DNA of 64,000 bases from Rhizobium rhododendri (GCF_007000325.2 NZ_CP117270.1:272963-336962); one strand, 5' to 3'; shown: positions 26,932 through 36,579, counted from the first letter of the stretch. Made by a program: numbers and translations. The notes: generated from the sequence alone by a model not told the origin.

Positions 26932-28224
26932 TCAGATGATCCCGCCACTGCCGCCGGTAGACGCCGGCCGGATGGCGCTGACCATCGCGCGATATCCGCT
27001 GGCCCGATAGGTCGCAACCGGATCGATGGCGCCGCCAGCCCGGCGGCGGGCCTCGGCCAGGATCGGCTCGACATCGGCGCGATAGGCGCGTTTCAGCGTG
27101 TCGGATGCCATCAGCGCGTCGTTGGCGTCCTGATAGCCTGATAGCGCAGTGCGATCGACGAGCAATGCCTGGGCATAGGCGCGGCGGATTTCGTTGGCGC
27201 TGGAGATCAGGCTTTCGATCGGGTCGGTGACGTTGTGCGACTGGTCGATCATGTGCGCCGGGTGGAAGCCCTTGACGCCACGGTGCTCGGCGTCGACCAG
27301 TTCGTTGAATACCAGGAACAGCCGGTAGGGATCGATCGAGCCGGCGTCGAGGTCATCGTCGCCGTATTTCGAATCGTTGAAATGAAAGCCCCCGAGCTTC
27401 TCGAACTGGATCAGCCGCGCGACGATCATCTCGATATTGGTATTCGGCGCATGGTGGCCGAGATCGACGAGGCAGAAAGCCTTTGGACCGAGCGTCTGGG
27501 CGATCAGGTAGTTGGTGCCCCAGTCCTGGACGATGGTCGAATAGAAGGCCGGCTCGTACATCTTGTGCTCGGAAAAGATACGCCAGTCGTCCGGCAGCGC
27601 CTTGTAGACTTCTGCCATGGACGAGAGATAGCGCTCGAATGCCTTGGTGAAATTGCTCTGGCCAGGAAAGTTCGAACCGTCGCCGATCCACACGGTCAGC
27701 GCCTTGGAGCCGAGCGCGTTGCCGATCTCGATACATTCGATGTTGTGCTCGATTGCCTGCGTCCGCGTTGCTGCGTCGACATGGCTGAGCGAACCGTATT
27801 TGTAGGAGTGGTCCTGGCCGGGCGCGTCCGAGAAGGTGTTGGAATTCATCGCGTCGAAGGAAAGTCCCAGGCTTTCGCCCTTGGCCTTCAGATCGCGGAC
27901 GTCGGTTTTGTCCCACGGGATATGCAGCGACACAGCCGGCGTTGCGCGGGTCAACTGGTTGATGACCGCGCAGTCGTCGAGCTTGTCGAAGATGCCGCGC
28001 GGCTCTCCGGTGCCGGGGAAGCGGGCAAAGCGCGTGCCGCCGGTGCCGACGCCCCAGGACGGCACGGCGACGAAAAATTCGGAGACTTTCTGCGTGACGG
28101 CCTCGATGTCGATGCCACGGCGATCGAGGCTGGCGCCGAGCGCCTGATAGTCGGCGTCCAGCGCGCTGGCACGTTTTTCGTTCTCCTGCGCAACGACATC
28201 CTGCGCGATCTTCAGCTCAACCAT
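26932..28224 (-). CDS. rhaI: L-rhamnose isomerase (rhizobial/Pseudomonas-type)
   Basis: A 430-residue TIM-barrel isomerase converting L-rhamnose to L-rhamnulose. It resembles the P. stutzeri/rhizobial RhaI group rather than the E. coli RhaA group. Metal and substrate segments include WIGDGSNFPGQ, SEHKMYEPAFY, LVDLGHHAPNTNIE and FHFNDSKYGDDDLDAGS. AAGGGAGGATTTT fixes the ATG at 28224. It lies downstream of rhaD on the same strand, but a plus-strand YqaE gene sits between the two, so cotranscription with rhaD must pass through that gene antisense. Confidence 0.93.
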   Translation of the reverse strand: MVELKIAQDVVAQENEKRASALDADYQALGASLDRRGIDIEAVTQKVSEFFVAVPSWGVGTGGTRFARFPGTGEPRGIFDKLDDCAVINQLTRATPAVSLHIPWDKTDVRDLKAKGESLGLSFDAMNSNTFSDAPGQDHSYKYGSLSHVDAATRTQAIEHNIECIEIGNALGSKALTVWIGDGSNFPGQSNFTKAFERYLSSMAEVYKALPDDWRIFSEHKMYEPAFYSTIVQDWGTNYLIAQTLGPKAFCLVDLGHHAPNTNIEMIVARLIQFEKLGGFHFNDSKYGDDDLDAGSIDPYRLFLVFNELVDAEHRGVKGFHPAHMIDQSHNVTDPIESLISSANEIRRAYAQALLVDRTALSGYQDANDALMASDTLKRAYRADVEPILAEARRRAGGAIDPVATYRASGYRAMVSAIRPASTGGSGGII

Positions 28225-28244
28225 AAAATCCTCCCTTGGTGCGG

Positions 28245-28269
28245 CGAACAAAAGGGCTCCCCCTGCGTT
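28245..28269 (+). promoter_or_regulatory. Possible EcfG-type promoter for the YqaE gene (one mismatch)
   Basis: CGAAC, 16 bases, CGTT: one mismatch to GGAAC-N16-CGTT with exact spacing. It ends 22 bp before the ATG of the YqaE gene. YqaE/Pmp3 proteins are stress-linked, which fits. Confidence 0.4.
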
Positions 28270-28291
28270 CTACCGCCCGAACTCCCAATTC

Positions 28292-28465
28292 ATGAACGAG
28301 GCGACCTTGGATATCATACGCATACTGCTCGCAATCTTCCTGCCACCGGTTGGCGTCTTCCTGCAGGTCGGTCTCGGCCTGCAATTCTGGCTCAACATCC
28401 TGCTGACCCTCTGCGGCTACTTTCCGGGCATTATCCACGCCCTCTGGGTGATCCTCCGGAAATAG
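28292..28465 (+). CDS. YqaE/Pmp3-family small membrane protein
   Basis: A 57-residue protein with the whole Pmp3 signature: LLAIFLPPVGVFLQVG, then FWLNILLTLCGYFPGIIHALWVI. Two hydrophobic helices are separated by a short polar turn. Family members are plasma-membrane proteolipids induced by salt, cold or membrane stress. The Shine-Dalgarno is weak. The gene runs against rhaD and rhaI and fills nearly all the space between them (stop 3 bp from the rhaD stop codon). A stress-type promoter may precede it. Confidence 0.85.
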   Translation: MNEATLDIIRILLAIFLPPVGVFLQVGLGLQFWLNILLTLCGYFPGIIHALWVILRK

Positions 28466-28468
28466 CCC

Positions 28469-30562
28469 TCAGCGGGTGAAAGCCTGCGCGTTGCCTGCGT
28501 CGACGTTGATGATGTTGCCGGTCGACTTGGCCGACGCGTCCGACGTCAGGAAGTAGATCGCCTCGGCGATGTCTTCCGGAAAAACGTTGAGCTTTAGCAG
28601 CGAGCGCTTGCGGTAGTGCTCCTCGAGATCGTCTATCTCTATCTTCGAGGAAGCCGCACGCTGCTCGCGCCATTCTCCATTCCAGATCTTGGAACCGCGC
28701 AGCACAGCGTCCGGGTTGACGGTGTTGACGCGGATACCGGCGTCTGCACCCTCTAGCGCCAGGCAGCGGGCAAGGTGGATTTCTGCCGCCTTGGCCGTGC
28801 AATAGGCTGCCGCACCCGGTGACGAGGCAAGCCCATTTTTCGAGGCGACGAATACGACATTGCCGCCGAGATTTTGCCTGCGGAACAGCCGAAAGGCCTC
28901 GCGCGACACCAGGAAATAGCCGGTCGCCAGAATATCGATGTTGCGATTCCACATCGACAACTCGGTGGTCTCGATCGGTGCCGACGAGGCAATGCCGGCG
29001 TTCGAGACGAGAATATCGATGCCGCCAAATTCGACACAGGCGTCGGCGAAGGTGGAAATGACCCCCTCTTCCTTGGTGACATCGAGCCTGACGCCGCGCA
29101 CCGTATCGGCGCCGAACTGTTTTGCGAAATCAGCCTTTGTTGCTTCAAGCGCCGCTTCGTCGATGTCGGCGAGCACGACGCATGCGCCCTCTGCTATCAG
29201 CCGCGAGGCTGTGGCGCGTCCGATGCCGCCAGCACCGCCGGTGACGAAGGCGACACGGCCGGCAAGGCTCTTCGGCTTCGGCATGCGCTGCAGCTTGGCC
29301 TCCTCTAGCAACCAGTATTCGATGTCGAATGCTTCCTGCGCCGGCAGGCCCTGATACTCGGAGACCGTCGATGCGCCGCGCATGACGTTGATCGCGTTGA
29401 CGTAAAATTCGCTGGCAATGCGGGCGGTCGCCTTGTCGCGGGCAAAAGACAGCATGCCGACGCCGGGGATGAGGAAAATCACCGGATTGGCGTCGCGCAT
29501 GGCTGGGGAATTCGGATGCTTGCAGCTCTCGTAGTAGCTGGCGTAATCGGCGCGGTAGTCTTCCAGTGCCTTGTCGAGACCGGCAATGACCGCATCGACG
29601 TCAGGCATGGAAGGATCGAAGTCGACGATGAGCGGCTTGATCTTGGTGCGCAGGAAATGGTCGGGGCACGACGTGCCCAGCGCACCCAAGGGTGCCAGAT
29701 GCCTGGAGTTGACGAATTCGAGCACGGCATCCTGGTCATCGAAATGGCCGAGCTTGCGCTCTGCCTTGCCGATGCGGCCGCGAATTTCCGGCATCAGTTT
29801 GGCAGCGATGGCGCGGCGGTCGCTTGCCGGCAGGCTCGTCGTCACCGCGCCGCCGAAAATCGTCTTTCCTTCGGTCTCTGCTGCAAACCAGACGATTGCC
29901 TTGTTGATGATGTCGAGCGTCAGCTCATAGCAGGCCTTGGCGTCATCAGCCCAGGTGAAGAGGCCGTGGCTTTCGAGCACGACACCTTTGGAATTCGGAT
30001 GGTCCTTGACGAAGGCACTGAGGTCGAGGCCGAGTTGGAAGCCCGGCCGGCGCCAAGGCAGCCAGCCGATGTCGTCACCAAAGATCTGTTGCGTCAGTTC
30101 CTTCGAGCTTTTGGAGGCCGCAATGGCGATAATGGCGTCTGGGTGCATGTGGTCGACATGGGTAAAAGGCACGAAGCCATGCAGCGGCGTGTCGATCGAG
30201 GCGGCGCGGCTGTTGAGATTGAAAGTGCAATGGGGCAGGAAGCCAACCATGCGGTCCTCGTCATGGAGACCCTTGTAGAGGCCCTTCAGGGCGTCGAGCT
30301 TGTCCTGGTAGAGAGTGGCGAAACCATCGAGCTTGATCGTGCCGACATCGCCTCCGGAACCCTTGACCCAGAGCACCTTGACCTTCTCACCGGTGAGCGG
30401 ATCGGTTTCCATCACCTTGGCTGACGTGTTGCCGCCACCGTAATTGGTGATGCGCTTGTCGGCACCGAGCAGGTTGGAGCGGTAGAGCAGCTTGCCCGGC
30501 TCATCCAGCCCGGCAGCGTAATTATCGTCCCAACGATTATCGAGAAGCCTGATATCAGCCAT
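28469..30562 (-). CDS. rhaD: Bifunctional rhamnulose-1-phosphate aldolase / short-chain alcohol dehydrogenase
   Basis: This 697-residue fusion has an N-terminal class II aldolase domain (about 25-360; HMHPDAI and LESHGLFTW histidine segments), which splits L-rhamnulose-1-phosphate to dihydroxyacetone phosphate and lactaldehyde. The C-terminal SDR domain (from about 425; FVTGGAGGIGRAT, NAG, YCTAKAAE) would process lactaldehyde. The fused form is usual in rhizobia and Bacillus. GGGAGGAAGAC sets the ATG at 30562; a longer frame is rejected. It is divergent from rhaR across the rha operator. Confidence 0.94.
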   Translation of the reverse strand: MADIRLLDNRWDDNYAAGLDEPGKLLYRSNLLGADKRITNYGGGNTSAKVMETDPLTGEKVKVLWVKGSGGDVGTIKLDGFATLYQDKLDALKGLYKGLHDEDRMVGFLPHCTFNLNSRAASIDTPLHGFVPFTHVDHMHPDAIIAIAASKSSKELTQQIFGDDIGWLPWRRPGFQLGLDLSAFVKDHPNSKGVVLESHGLFTWADDAKACYELTLDIINKAIVWFAAETEGKTIFGGAVTTSLPASDRRAIAAKLMPEIRGRIGKAERKLGHFDDQDAVLEFVNSRHLAPLGALGTSCPDHFLRTKIKPLIVDFDPSMPDVDAVIAGLDKALEDYRADYASYYESCKHPNSPAMRDANPVIFLIPGVGMLSFARDKATARIASEFYVNAINVMRGASTVSEYQGLPAQEAFDIEYWLLEEAKLQRMPKPKSLAGRVAFVTGGAGGIGRATASRLIAEGACVVLADIDEAALEATKADFAKQFGADTVRGVRLDVTKEEGVISTFADACVEFGGIDILVSNAGIASSAPIETTELSMWNRNIDILATGYFLVSREAFRLFRRQNLGGNVVFVASKNGLASSPGAAAYCTAKAAEIHLARCLALEGADAGIRVNTVNPDAVLRGSKIWNGEWREQRAASSKIEIDDLEEHYRKRSLLKLNVFPEDIAEAIYFLTSDASAKSTGNIINVDAGNAQAFTR

Positions 30563-30646
30563 GTCTTCCTCCCATGTCGTATCCGGGCGTTCTGATCGTA
30601 ATTTGCCGCCCATTGTTGCGAGGGTATCGCTCACTGAAACTCTCTT

Positions 30647-30719
30647 TGTCAATCGAAAACGATCATATTCGGTTATGCTGCGGCGCAATATGAAATTTTA
30701 TGATCGTTTCTGATTGACA
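30647..30719. promoter_or_regulatory. Long inverted-repeat operator and divergent promoters of the rha locus
   Basis: Two 21-bp arms (30647-30667 and 30699-30719) are inverted repeats with 19 of 21 positions matching; the core is AAACGATCATA/TATGATCGTTT. Each outer end is TTGACA reading outwards, so the arms contain -35 boxes for rhaD (minus) and rhaR (plus). Arm starts are 52 bp apart, on the scale of DNA-looping DeoR regulators. Binding by RhaR is inferred from position. Confidence 0.7.
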
Positions 30720-30760
30720 CATTGTCACCGTTAAGAAATAAACGGCGCCAGGAGGGGACG

Positions 30761-31576
30761 ATGCACGAACGCGAACGCCATCGCATCATCATCAGCGCAG
30801 TCCAGGAAAAGTCGGTCGTCACAATTCAGGATATTGCCGAATTGACCGAGGCTTCCGAGGCGACGATCCGCCGTGATATTGCTGCCCTGCACGTACAGGG
30901 CAAGATTCGCCGCGTCCGTGGCGGTGCAGAGGCCGTGCATCCGCCGCAGCTGGGCAATCTCGCTGGCCGTCCATTCCGTGTGTCCGAATCCGTCAATATC
31001 GACAAGAAGCGCGCAATTGCCCGCCAGGCTGTCGAGCTCTGCGACCCCGGCGATGCGATCATCATCAACGGCGGTACGACGACGTTCCAGATGGTGCATT
31101 TCATGGCCGCCCATCGACTGCAGGTGATGACCAATTCCTTTGCCATCGCCGAGCATCTGGTCAAGCATTCGAAAAATTCGGTGACGGTCCCGGGCGGCGC
31201 GATCTACCGCGAGCAGAGCCTGATCCTTTCGCCCTTCGACAACGACACGACGCGCAATTTCTATGCCCGCCGGATGTTCATCGGTGCCCAGGGCGTTGGC
31301 CCGCTGGGGATCATGGAGGCCGATGCGCTGATCATCCAGAGCGAACAAAAGCTTATGCATCAGGCGGACGAACTGATTGTCATGGTCGATTCCAGCAAGT
31401 TCCATCGCCGGTCGAGCCTGATCTTGTGCCCGCTCGACCGGGTGACGACCGTTATCACCGACGACGGAATCTCGGAGGAGTCCGTCAGAATGATCGAAGA
31501 CGCAGGCGTGGGGCTCGTGATTGCGAGCGTCGCGGCATCGCAGTCGGGCAGGGAGGATTCCTCGTCGGTCGCATAA
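30761..31576 (+). CDS. rhaR: DeoR-family regulator of rhamnose genes
   Basis: A 271-residue protein. The N-terminal DeoR HTH reads VVTIQDIAELTEASEATIRRDI, followed by GGAEAV. The C-terminal DeoR effector (isomerase-like) domain has INGGTTTFQMV and VDSSKFHRRS. It is the first gene of rhaRSTPQUK; GGAGGGGACG fixes the start. In rhizobia this gene represses the rhamnose operons. A phosphorylated pathway intermediate is the usual DeoR effector, which is inference here. Confidence 0.9.
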   Translation: MHERERHRIIISAVQEKSVVTIQDIAELTEASEATIRRDIAALHVQGKIRRVRGGAEAVHPPQLGNLAGRPFRVSESVNIDKKRAIARQAVELCDPGDAIIINGGTTTFQMVHFMAAHRLQVMTNSFAIAEHLVKHSKNSVTVPGGAIYREQSLILSPFDNDTTRNFYARRMFIGAQGVGPLGIMEADALIIQSEQKLMHQADELIVMVDSSKFHRRSSLILCPLDRVTTVITDDGISEESVRMIEDAGVGLVIASVAASQSGREDSSSVA

Positions 31577-31625
31577 TCGAACCGGCGTGGCGTGACGCAG
31601 ACCAATCAACTCGGGAGGAAGAGAC

Positions 31626-32621
31626 ATGCATATTGTGAAGAAACTGGCGATCGGCGTTGCGCTGGTCGCAGCCTTGATGTCCGGCACGGCAAACGCCAAA
31701 GACATCAAGATCGGCCTCGTGGTCAAATCGCTCGGCAACGGCTTCTTTGAAGCGGCCAACAAGGGCGCTCAGGAAGCAGCCAAGGAACTGGGCGGCGTCG
31801 AGGTCATCTATACTGGCCCGACCACGACGACGGCCGAAGGCCAGATCGAAGTCATCAATTCGCTGATCGCCCAGGGCGTCGATGCCATCGCCATCTCGGC
31901 CAACGATCCCGATGCTGTCGTACCGGCCCTGAAGAAGGCGGCCCAGCGCGGCATCAAGGTGATCTCGTTCGATTCCGGCGTCGCAAAGGCCGGCCGTATC
32001 CTGCAGCTCAACCCGTCGTCCAACGAGTTGATCGGCAAGATGTGCCTGACGCTGGTCAAGGATCATCTCGACGGCGGCAAGGGTGACTTCGCCATCCTGT
32101 CTGCCACGACCACCTCGACCAACCAGAACATCTGGATTGCCGAGATGAAGAAGCAGATGAAGGACTTTCCGGGCATGACCCTCGTCACGACCGTCTACGG
32201 CGACGATCTGTCGGACAAGAGCTACCGCGAAGCGCAGGGCATCCTGACCTCGCATCCTGAAGTCAAGGTCATCGTTGCGCCGACCACCGTGGGTGTTCTC
32301 GCCGCCTCGCAGGCTGTCAAGGATGCCGGCAAGATCGGCCAGGTCTATGTCACCGGTCTCGGACTGCCCTCCGAAATGGCCGGCGCCATCAAGTCCGGCG
32401 CAACCAAGGAATTCGCCATCTGGAATCCGATCGACCTTGGCTATTCGGCCACACAGATCGCCTACCGCCTCGTGAAGGGTGAGACCAAGGGTGCGCCAGG
32501 CAGCGAAATCCCGGCCGGCCGCATGGGCAAGATCAAGGTCGACGACAAGGGCGAAGCCGCCATGTCCGATCCCTTCGTCTACAACGCGTCCAACATCGAC
32601 CAGTTCTCGAAAGTCTTCTGA
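31626..32621 (+). CDS. rhaS: Rhamnose ABC transporter substrate-binding protein
   Basis: This 331-residue periplasmic protein of the Peripla_BP_4 (ribose/rhamnose-type) family has signal peptide MHIVKKLAIGVALVAALMSG and cleavage at ANA-KD. The mature protein starts IKIGLVVKSLGNGFFEA and has ISANDPDAV and VTGLGLPSEMAGAIKSG. A GGGAGGAAGAGAC Shine-Dalgarno precedes the ATG. The 75-bp gap to rhaT holds a strong hairpin, common after a binding-protein gene that must be made in excess. Confidence 0.94.
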   Translation: MHIVKKLAIGVALVAALMSGTANAKDIKIGLVVKSLGNGFFEAANKGAQEAAKELGGVEVIYTGPTTTTAEGQIEVINSLIAQGVDAIAISANDPDAVVPALKKAAQRGIKVISFDSGVAKAGRILQLNPSSNELIGKMCLTLVKDHLDGGKGDFAILSATTTSTNQNIWIAEMKKQMKDFPGMTLVTTVYGDDLSDKSYREAQGILTSHPEVKVIVAPTTVGVLAASQAVKDAGKIGQVYVTGLGLPSEMAGAIKSGATKEFAIWNPIDLGYSATQIAYRLVKGETKGAPGSEIPAGRMGKIKVDDKGEAAMSDPFVYNASNIDQFSKVF

Positions 32622-32645
32622 TCGGCTCTCAGCCAAAGCTCACCA

Positions 32646-32668
32646 CCCGGCGGCACCGTGCCGCCGGG
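32646..32668 (+). terminator. Intercistronic hairpin between rhaS and rhaT
   Basis: A perfect 10-bp GC-rich stem (CCCGGCGGCA/TGCCGCCGGG) with loop CCG and no U-run. It more likely stabilises the rhaS end of the mRNA or attenuates downstream expression than fully terminates. Confidence 0.6.
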
Positions 32669-32696
32669 ACTGGAAATCTTAACCGGTAGACCGCTG

Positions 32697-34232
32697 ATGA
32701 CTGCTGCCCTTCAATACCCCGTCGTGGATAGCCCGCCAGCGCCGGAGACGGCGATCCTGGAAATGCGCGGAATTTCGCAGATCTTTCCGGGCGTCAAGGC
32801 GCTCGATAACGTCAGTATCGCGCTCTATCCCGGCAAGGTGACGGCGCTGATCGGCGAGAACGGTGCCGGCAAGTCGACGCTGGTGAAGATCCTGACAGGC
32901 ATCTACCGTCCGAACGAAGGCGAGATCCTTGTAGACGGCAAGCCAACAACGTTCTCCAGCGCCCAGGCCTCGATCGACGCCGGCGTTACGGCAATTCACC
33001 AGGAAACCGTGCTGTTCGACGAACTGACGGTGGCGGAAAATATCTTTCTCGGCCACGCGCCGCGCACGGCATGGCGGACGATCGACTGGAAGACGATGAA
33101 CAGCCGCGCCAAGGCGCTGCTCGTTTCGCTCGAAAGCGCCATCGATCCTACGATCCGCCTGAAGGACCTGTCGATTGCCCAGCGCCATCTCGTCGCCATC
33201 GCCCGCGCGCTGTCCATCGAGGCGCGCATCGTCATCATGGACGAGCCGACGGCCGCCCTCTCGCGCAAGGAGATCGACGATCTCTTTCGCATCGTCGAGG
33301 GCCTGAAGGCGAAGGGCAAGGCGATCCTGTTCATCAGCCACAAGTTCGATGAGGTCTATGAGATCGCCGACAATTTTGCCGTCTTCCGCGATGGCCGGGC
33401 CGTCGGCCATGGCCGTCTGAAGGACACGCCGCAGGACGAGATCGTCCGCATGATGGTCGGCCGCGACGTCAAGGATGCCTTTCCGAAGATGGCCGTCGAC
33501 ATCGGCGCCACGGTCCTTGCCGTCGAGCGCTATTGCCATGCGACGGAATTCCGCGACATCTCCTTCGAGCTCCGTCGTGGCGAAATCCTCGGCATCTACG
33601 GGCTCATCGGCGCCGGCCGCTCGGAACTCTGCCAGTCGCTGTTCGGCATTACCAAACCTCTTTCCGGCAAGCTGACGCTTGACGGCAAGGAGATTGCCAT
33701 TCGCTCGCCGCTGGATGCGATCCGGGCCGGCATCGTCTACGTGCCGGAAGAGCGCGGCCGCCATGGGCTGGCTCTGCCGATGCCGATTTTCCAGAACATG
33801 TCGCTGCCGTCTCTGGTGCGCACATCGCGCAAGGGTTTCCTGAACGCTGCGAGCGAGCTGGCACTGGCCCGCAAATACGCCGAGCGGCTGGACCTGCGCG
33901 CGGCTGCCCTGTCCGTGCCTGTCGGCACGCTGTCGGGCGGCAACCAGCAGAAGGTGGTGATCGGCAAATGGTTGGCGACGCTGCCGAAGGTCATCATTCT
34001 CGATGAGCCGACCAAGGGCATCGATATCGGCTCCAAGGCTGCCGTCCACCAGTTCATCAGCGAACTGGCCGCCGAGGGCCTGAGCATCATCATGATCTCG
34101 TCGGAGCTGCCTGAAATCATCGGCATGGCGGACCGGGTGCTCGTCATGAAGGAAGGCCTGTCGGCAGGCCTGTTCGACCGCGATGCGCTGACGCCGGAAA
34201 CCCTGGTGCGCGCTGCCACCGGCAATGTTTAG
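32697..34232 (+). CDS. rhaT: Rhamnose ABC transporter ATPase (two nucleotide-binding domains)
   Basis: This 511-residue sugar-type ATPase has tandem ABC domains. The first has Walker A GENGAGKSTLVK, signature LSIAQRHLVAIARAL and Walker B IVIMDEPTAAL. The second has degenerate Walker A (IYGLIGAGRSELCQ), signature LSGGNQQKVVIGKWL and Walker B VIILDEPTKGID. This is standard for the RbsA/MglA/RhaT group. The ATG at 32697 is chosen over a longer frame that would start inside the hairpin. Its stop is 9 bp before rhaP. Confidence 0.94.
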   Translation: MTAALQYPVVDSPPAPETAILEMRGISQIFPGVKALDNVSIALYPGKVTALIGENGAGKSTLVKILTGIYRPNEGEILVDGKPTTFSSAQASIDAGVTAIHQETVLFDELTVAENIFLGHAPRTAWRTIDWKTMNSRAKALLVSLESAIDPTIRLKDLSIAQRHLVAIARALSIEARIVIMDEPTAALSRKEIDDLFRIVEGLKAKGKAILFISHKFDEVYEIADNFAVFRDGRAVGHGRLKDTPQDEIVRMMVGRDVKDAFPKMAVDIGATVLAVERYCHATEFRDISFELRRGEILGIYGLIGAGRSELCQSLFGITKPLSGKLTLDGKEIAIRSPLDAIRAGIVYVPEERGRHGLALPMPIFQNMSLPSLVRTSRKGFLNAASELALARKYAERLDLRAAALSVPVGTLSGGNQQKVVIGKWLATLPKVIILDEPTKGIDIGSKAAVHQFISELAAEGLSIIMISSELPEIIGMADRVLVMKEGLSAGLFDRDALTPETLVRAATGNV

Positions 34233-34241
34233 GATAAACCC

Positions 34242-35246
34242 ATGTCCCGTCTCCTGAAAAAGCGCGAAACGCTGCTGTTCATCATCATTCTGGTGATGAT
34301 ATCAGGCTTTTCCACCCGCGCCGCGGGTTTCGCCGCGCCCGGCAACCTTTCCAACATCTTCAACGACACCTCGATCCTCATCATCCTGGCACTGGCCCAG
34401 ATGACGGTAATCCTCACCAAGTCCATCGACCTGTCTGTTGCCGCCAACCTTGCGCTGACCGGCATGGCAATTGCCATGCTGAATTCCAGCTTCCCCGGCA
34501 TTCCGCTGGCGGCCCTCATCTTGGTCGCCATCGTCATCGGTGCAGCACTCGGCGCTATCAACGGCTACCTCGTCTGGGCGCTGGAAATGCCGCCGATCGT
34601 CGTTACCCTTGGCACGCTGACTATCTATCGCGGCATGGCTTTCGTGCTGTCGGGCGGGGCGTGGGTCAACGCGCACCAGATGACGCCGGTCTTTCTCAAC
34701 GTCCCGCGAACGATGATATTCGGCCTGCCGGTGCTCGGCTGGATCGGTATCGTTGTCGTCGCGCTCATATACTTTGTTTTGAAATTCACGCCCTTCGGCC
34801 GCGCCGCCTATGCCGCAGGCGGCAATGCCGTTGCTGCCGTCTATGCCGGTGTCGATGTCGGCAGGACGCGCTTCTTTGCCTTCGTGCTGTCGGGAGCGCT
34901 GGCGGGCCTGAGCGGCTATCTCTGGGTGTCGCGCTATGCGGTCGCCTATGTCGATATTGCCAACGGCTTCGAGCTCGACAGCGTCGCCGCCTGCGTCATC
35001 GGCGGCATCTCGATTGCGGGCGGCGTCGGCTCTGTGGCCGGCACCGTGCTCGGCGCACTGTTTCTCGGCGTCATCAAGAACGCGCTGCCTGTGATCGGTA
35101 TCTCGCCGTTCACGCAGATGGCGATCTCCGGCACCGTCATCATCCTCGCCGTCGTCTTCAATGCGCGCCGTGAACGCAATCGCGGCCGTATCATCCTGCG
35201 CGACAAGGCGGCCCGCGACACCATCACCAACGAGGTGGCAGCATGA
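34242..35246 (+). CDS. rhaP: Rhamnose ABC transporter permease
   Basis: A 334-residue BPD_transp_2 permease with eight or more hydrophobic segments. The conserved [37 protein letters not shown] and [13 protein letters not shown] segments of the RbsC family are all present. Its stop overlaps the start of rhaQ (ATGA). It forms the heteromeric membrane channel with RhaQ; the two-permease arrangement is characteristic of the rhizobial rhamnose transporter. Confidence 0.93.
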   Translation: MSRLLKKRETLLFIIILVMISGFSTRAAGFAAPGNLSNIFNDTSILIILALAQMTVILTKSIDLSVAANLALTGMAIAMLNSSFPGIPLAALILVAIVIGAALGAINGYLVWALEMPPIVVTLGTLTIYRGMAFVLSGGAWVNAHQMTPVFLNVPRTMIFGLPVLGWIGIVVVALIYFVLKFTPFGRAAYAAGGNAVAAVYAGVDVGRTRFFAFVLSGALAGLSGYLWVSRYAVAYVDIANGFELDSVAACVIGGISIAGGVGSVAGTVLGALFLGVIKNALPVIGISPFTQMAISGTVIILAVVFNARRERNRGRIILRDKAARDTITNEVAA

Positions 35247-36256
35247 GTGCCGTTCCCGAGACACAGACCGAGCGACGCGCCATTCCCGACCGGCTGGGAA
35301 CGCCCTTCCGGCGTATCATGGCCAGCTGGGAGGTGCTGCTGTTTGGCGTCGCCATCCTGATCTTCATCTTCAACTCGCTGGCCTCGCCTTACTTCCTAGA
35401 CGCCTACAATCTTTCGGACGCGACATACAATTTCACCGAAAAGGCGATGATCGCCTTTGCCATGGCGCTGCTGATCATTGCCGGCGAAATCGACCTGTCG
35501 GTGGCAGCGATCATTGCGCTTGCCTCGACGGCGATGGGCTATGCGGCGCAGGCCGGCGTCGATACCGTCGGGCTGGTTGCCATCGGCCTCGGTGTCGGGC
35601 TGCTGTGTGGGCTGTTCAACGGCATTCTGGTCTCCGTGCTAAAGTTGCCGTCTATTGTGGTTACCATCGGCACGATGAGCCTGTTTCGCGGCATTTCCTA
35701 CATCGTCCTCGGGGACCAGGCGTTCGGGAGCTATCCCGAGGACTTCGCCTTCTTCGGACAGGGTTACGTCGTCTGGGTTTTCTCATTCGAGTTCGTGCTG
35801 TTCCTCGTGCTTGCGATCCTGTTTGCCATCCTGCTGCATGCCACCAATTTCGGACGGCAGGTCTATGTGATCGGAAACAACGAGTTTGCAGCGAGGTTCT
35901 CCGGCATTCCGGTCGAGCGGATAAAGTTCATCCTCTTCCTTTTGACCGGCGTCATGAGCGGCCTGGCTTCGGTCTGCCTCACCTCGCGGCTCGGTTCGAC
36001 GCGGCCGTCGATAGCGCAAGGGTGGGAGTTGGAAGTGGTGACCATGGTCGTGCTCGGCGGCGTGTCCATCCTCGGCGGCTCCGGCACTATCGGCGGCGTC
36101 GTCATTGCTGCCTTTGTCATGGGTCTCGTCACCTTCGGCCTCGGCTTGCTCAATGTTCCCGGCATCGTCATGTCGATTTTCATCGGCCTGCTGCTGATTA
36201 TCACCATCGCGCTGCCCATCATCGTGCGGCGCATAAAGGCCATGGGCGGCAAATGA
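35243..36256 (+). CDS. rhaQ: Rhamnose ABC transporter permease, second subunit
   Basis: A 337-residue RbsC-type permease, paralogous to RhaP. It has [43 protein letters not shown] and [17 protein letters not shown]. Translation is coupled on both sides: its ATG overlaps the rhaP stop, and its TGA overlaps the rhaU ATG. Confidence 0.93.
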   Translation: MSAVPETQTERRAIPDRLGTPFRRIMASWEVLLFGVAILIFIFNSLASPYFLDAYNLSDATYNFTEKAMIAFAMALLIIAGEIDLSVAAIIALASTAMGYAAQAGVDTVGLVAIGLGVGLLCGLFNGILVSVLKLPSIVVTIGTMSLFRGISYIVLGDQAFGSYPEDFAFFGQGYVVWVFSFEFVLFLVLAILFAILLHATNFGRQVYVIGNNEFAARFSGIPVERIKFILFLLTGVMSGLASVCLTSRLGSTRPSIAQGWELEVVTMVVLGGVSILGGSGTIGGVVIAAFVMGLVTFGLGLLNVPGIVMSIFIGLLLIITIALPIIVRRIKAMGGK

Positions 36257-36579
36257 CCGGCGAACTCGAAAAGTACGCTTTCAAGATGCGGCTCAATCCC
36301 GGCATGGAAGCCGAATACCGCCGGCGTCACGACGAGATCTGGCCGGAACTGGTCGACTTGCTACACATTTCCGGGGCCAGCGACTATTCCATCCATCTCG
36401 ACCGCGAAACCAACACGCTGTTCGGCGTGCTGACGCGGCCGAAGGGTCACACGATGGCGAGCCTTCCGGCCCACCCGGTGATGCAGCGCTGGTGGGCGCA
36501 CATGGCCGATATCATGGCCACCAATCCGGATAATTCGCCTGAGCAGAGCGATCTCGTGACGCTCTTTCATCTGCCATGA
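36253..36579 (+). CDS. rhaU: L-rhamnose mutarotase
   Basis: A 108-residue dimeric ferredoxin-like-fold protein that interconverts alpha and beta anomers of L-rhamnose to speed entry into the pathway. [42 protein letters not shown] and the Trp-Trp pair in [15 protein letters not shown] are diagnostic. It overlaps rhaQ (ATGA) and rhaK (ATGA) at its two ends. The gene is called rhaU in rhizobia and rhaM in enterobacteria. Confidence 0.94.
   Translation: MTGELEKYAFKMRLNPGMEAEYRRRHDEIWPELVDLLHISGASDYSIHLDRETNTLFGVLTRPKGHTMASLPAHPVMQRWWAHMADIMATNPDNSPEQSDLVTLFHLP

Noticed and set aside
34302..35264. 320-codon minus-strand open frame over rhaP
   Set aside because: Antisense of a hydrophobic permease gives the Asp/Arg/His-rich content seen; no function visible.
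35161..36579. Long frame continuous with the rhamnose mutarotase
   Set aside because: Only the last 108 codons are real (rhaU from the ATG at 36253); the rest is an out-of-frame reading of rhaQ.
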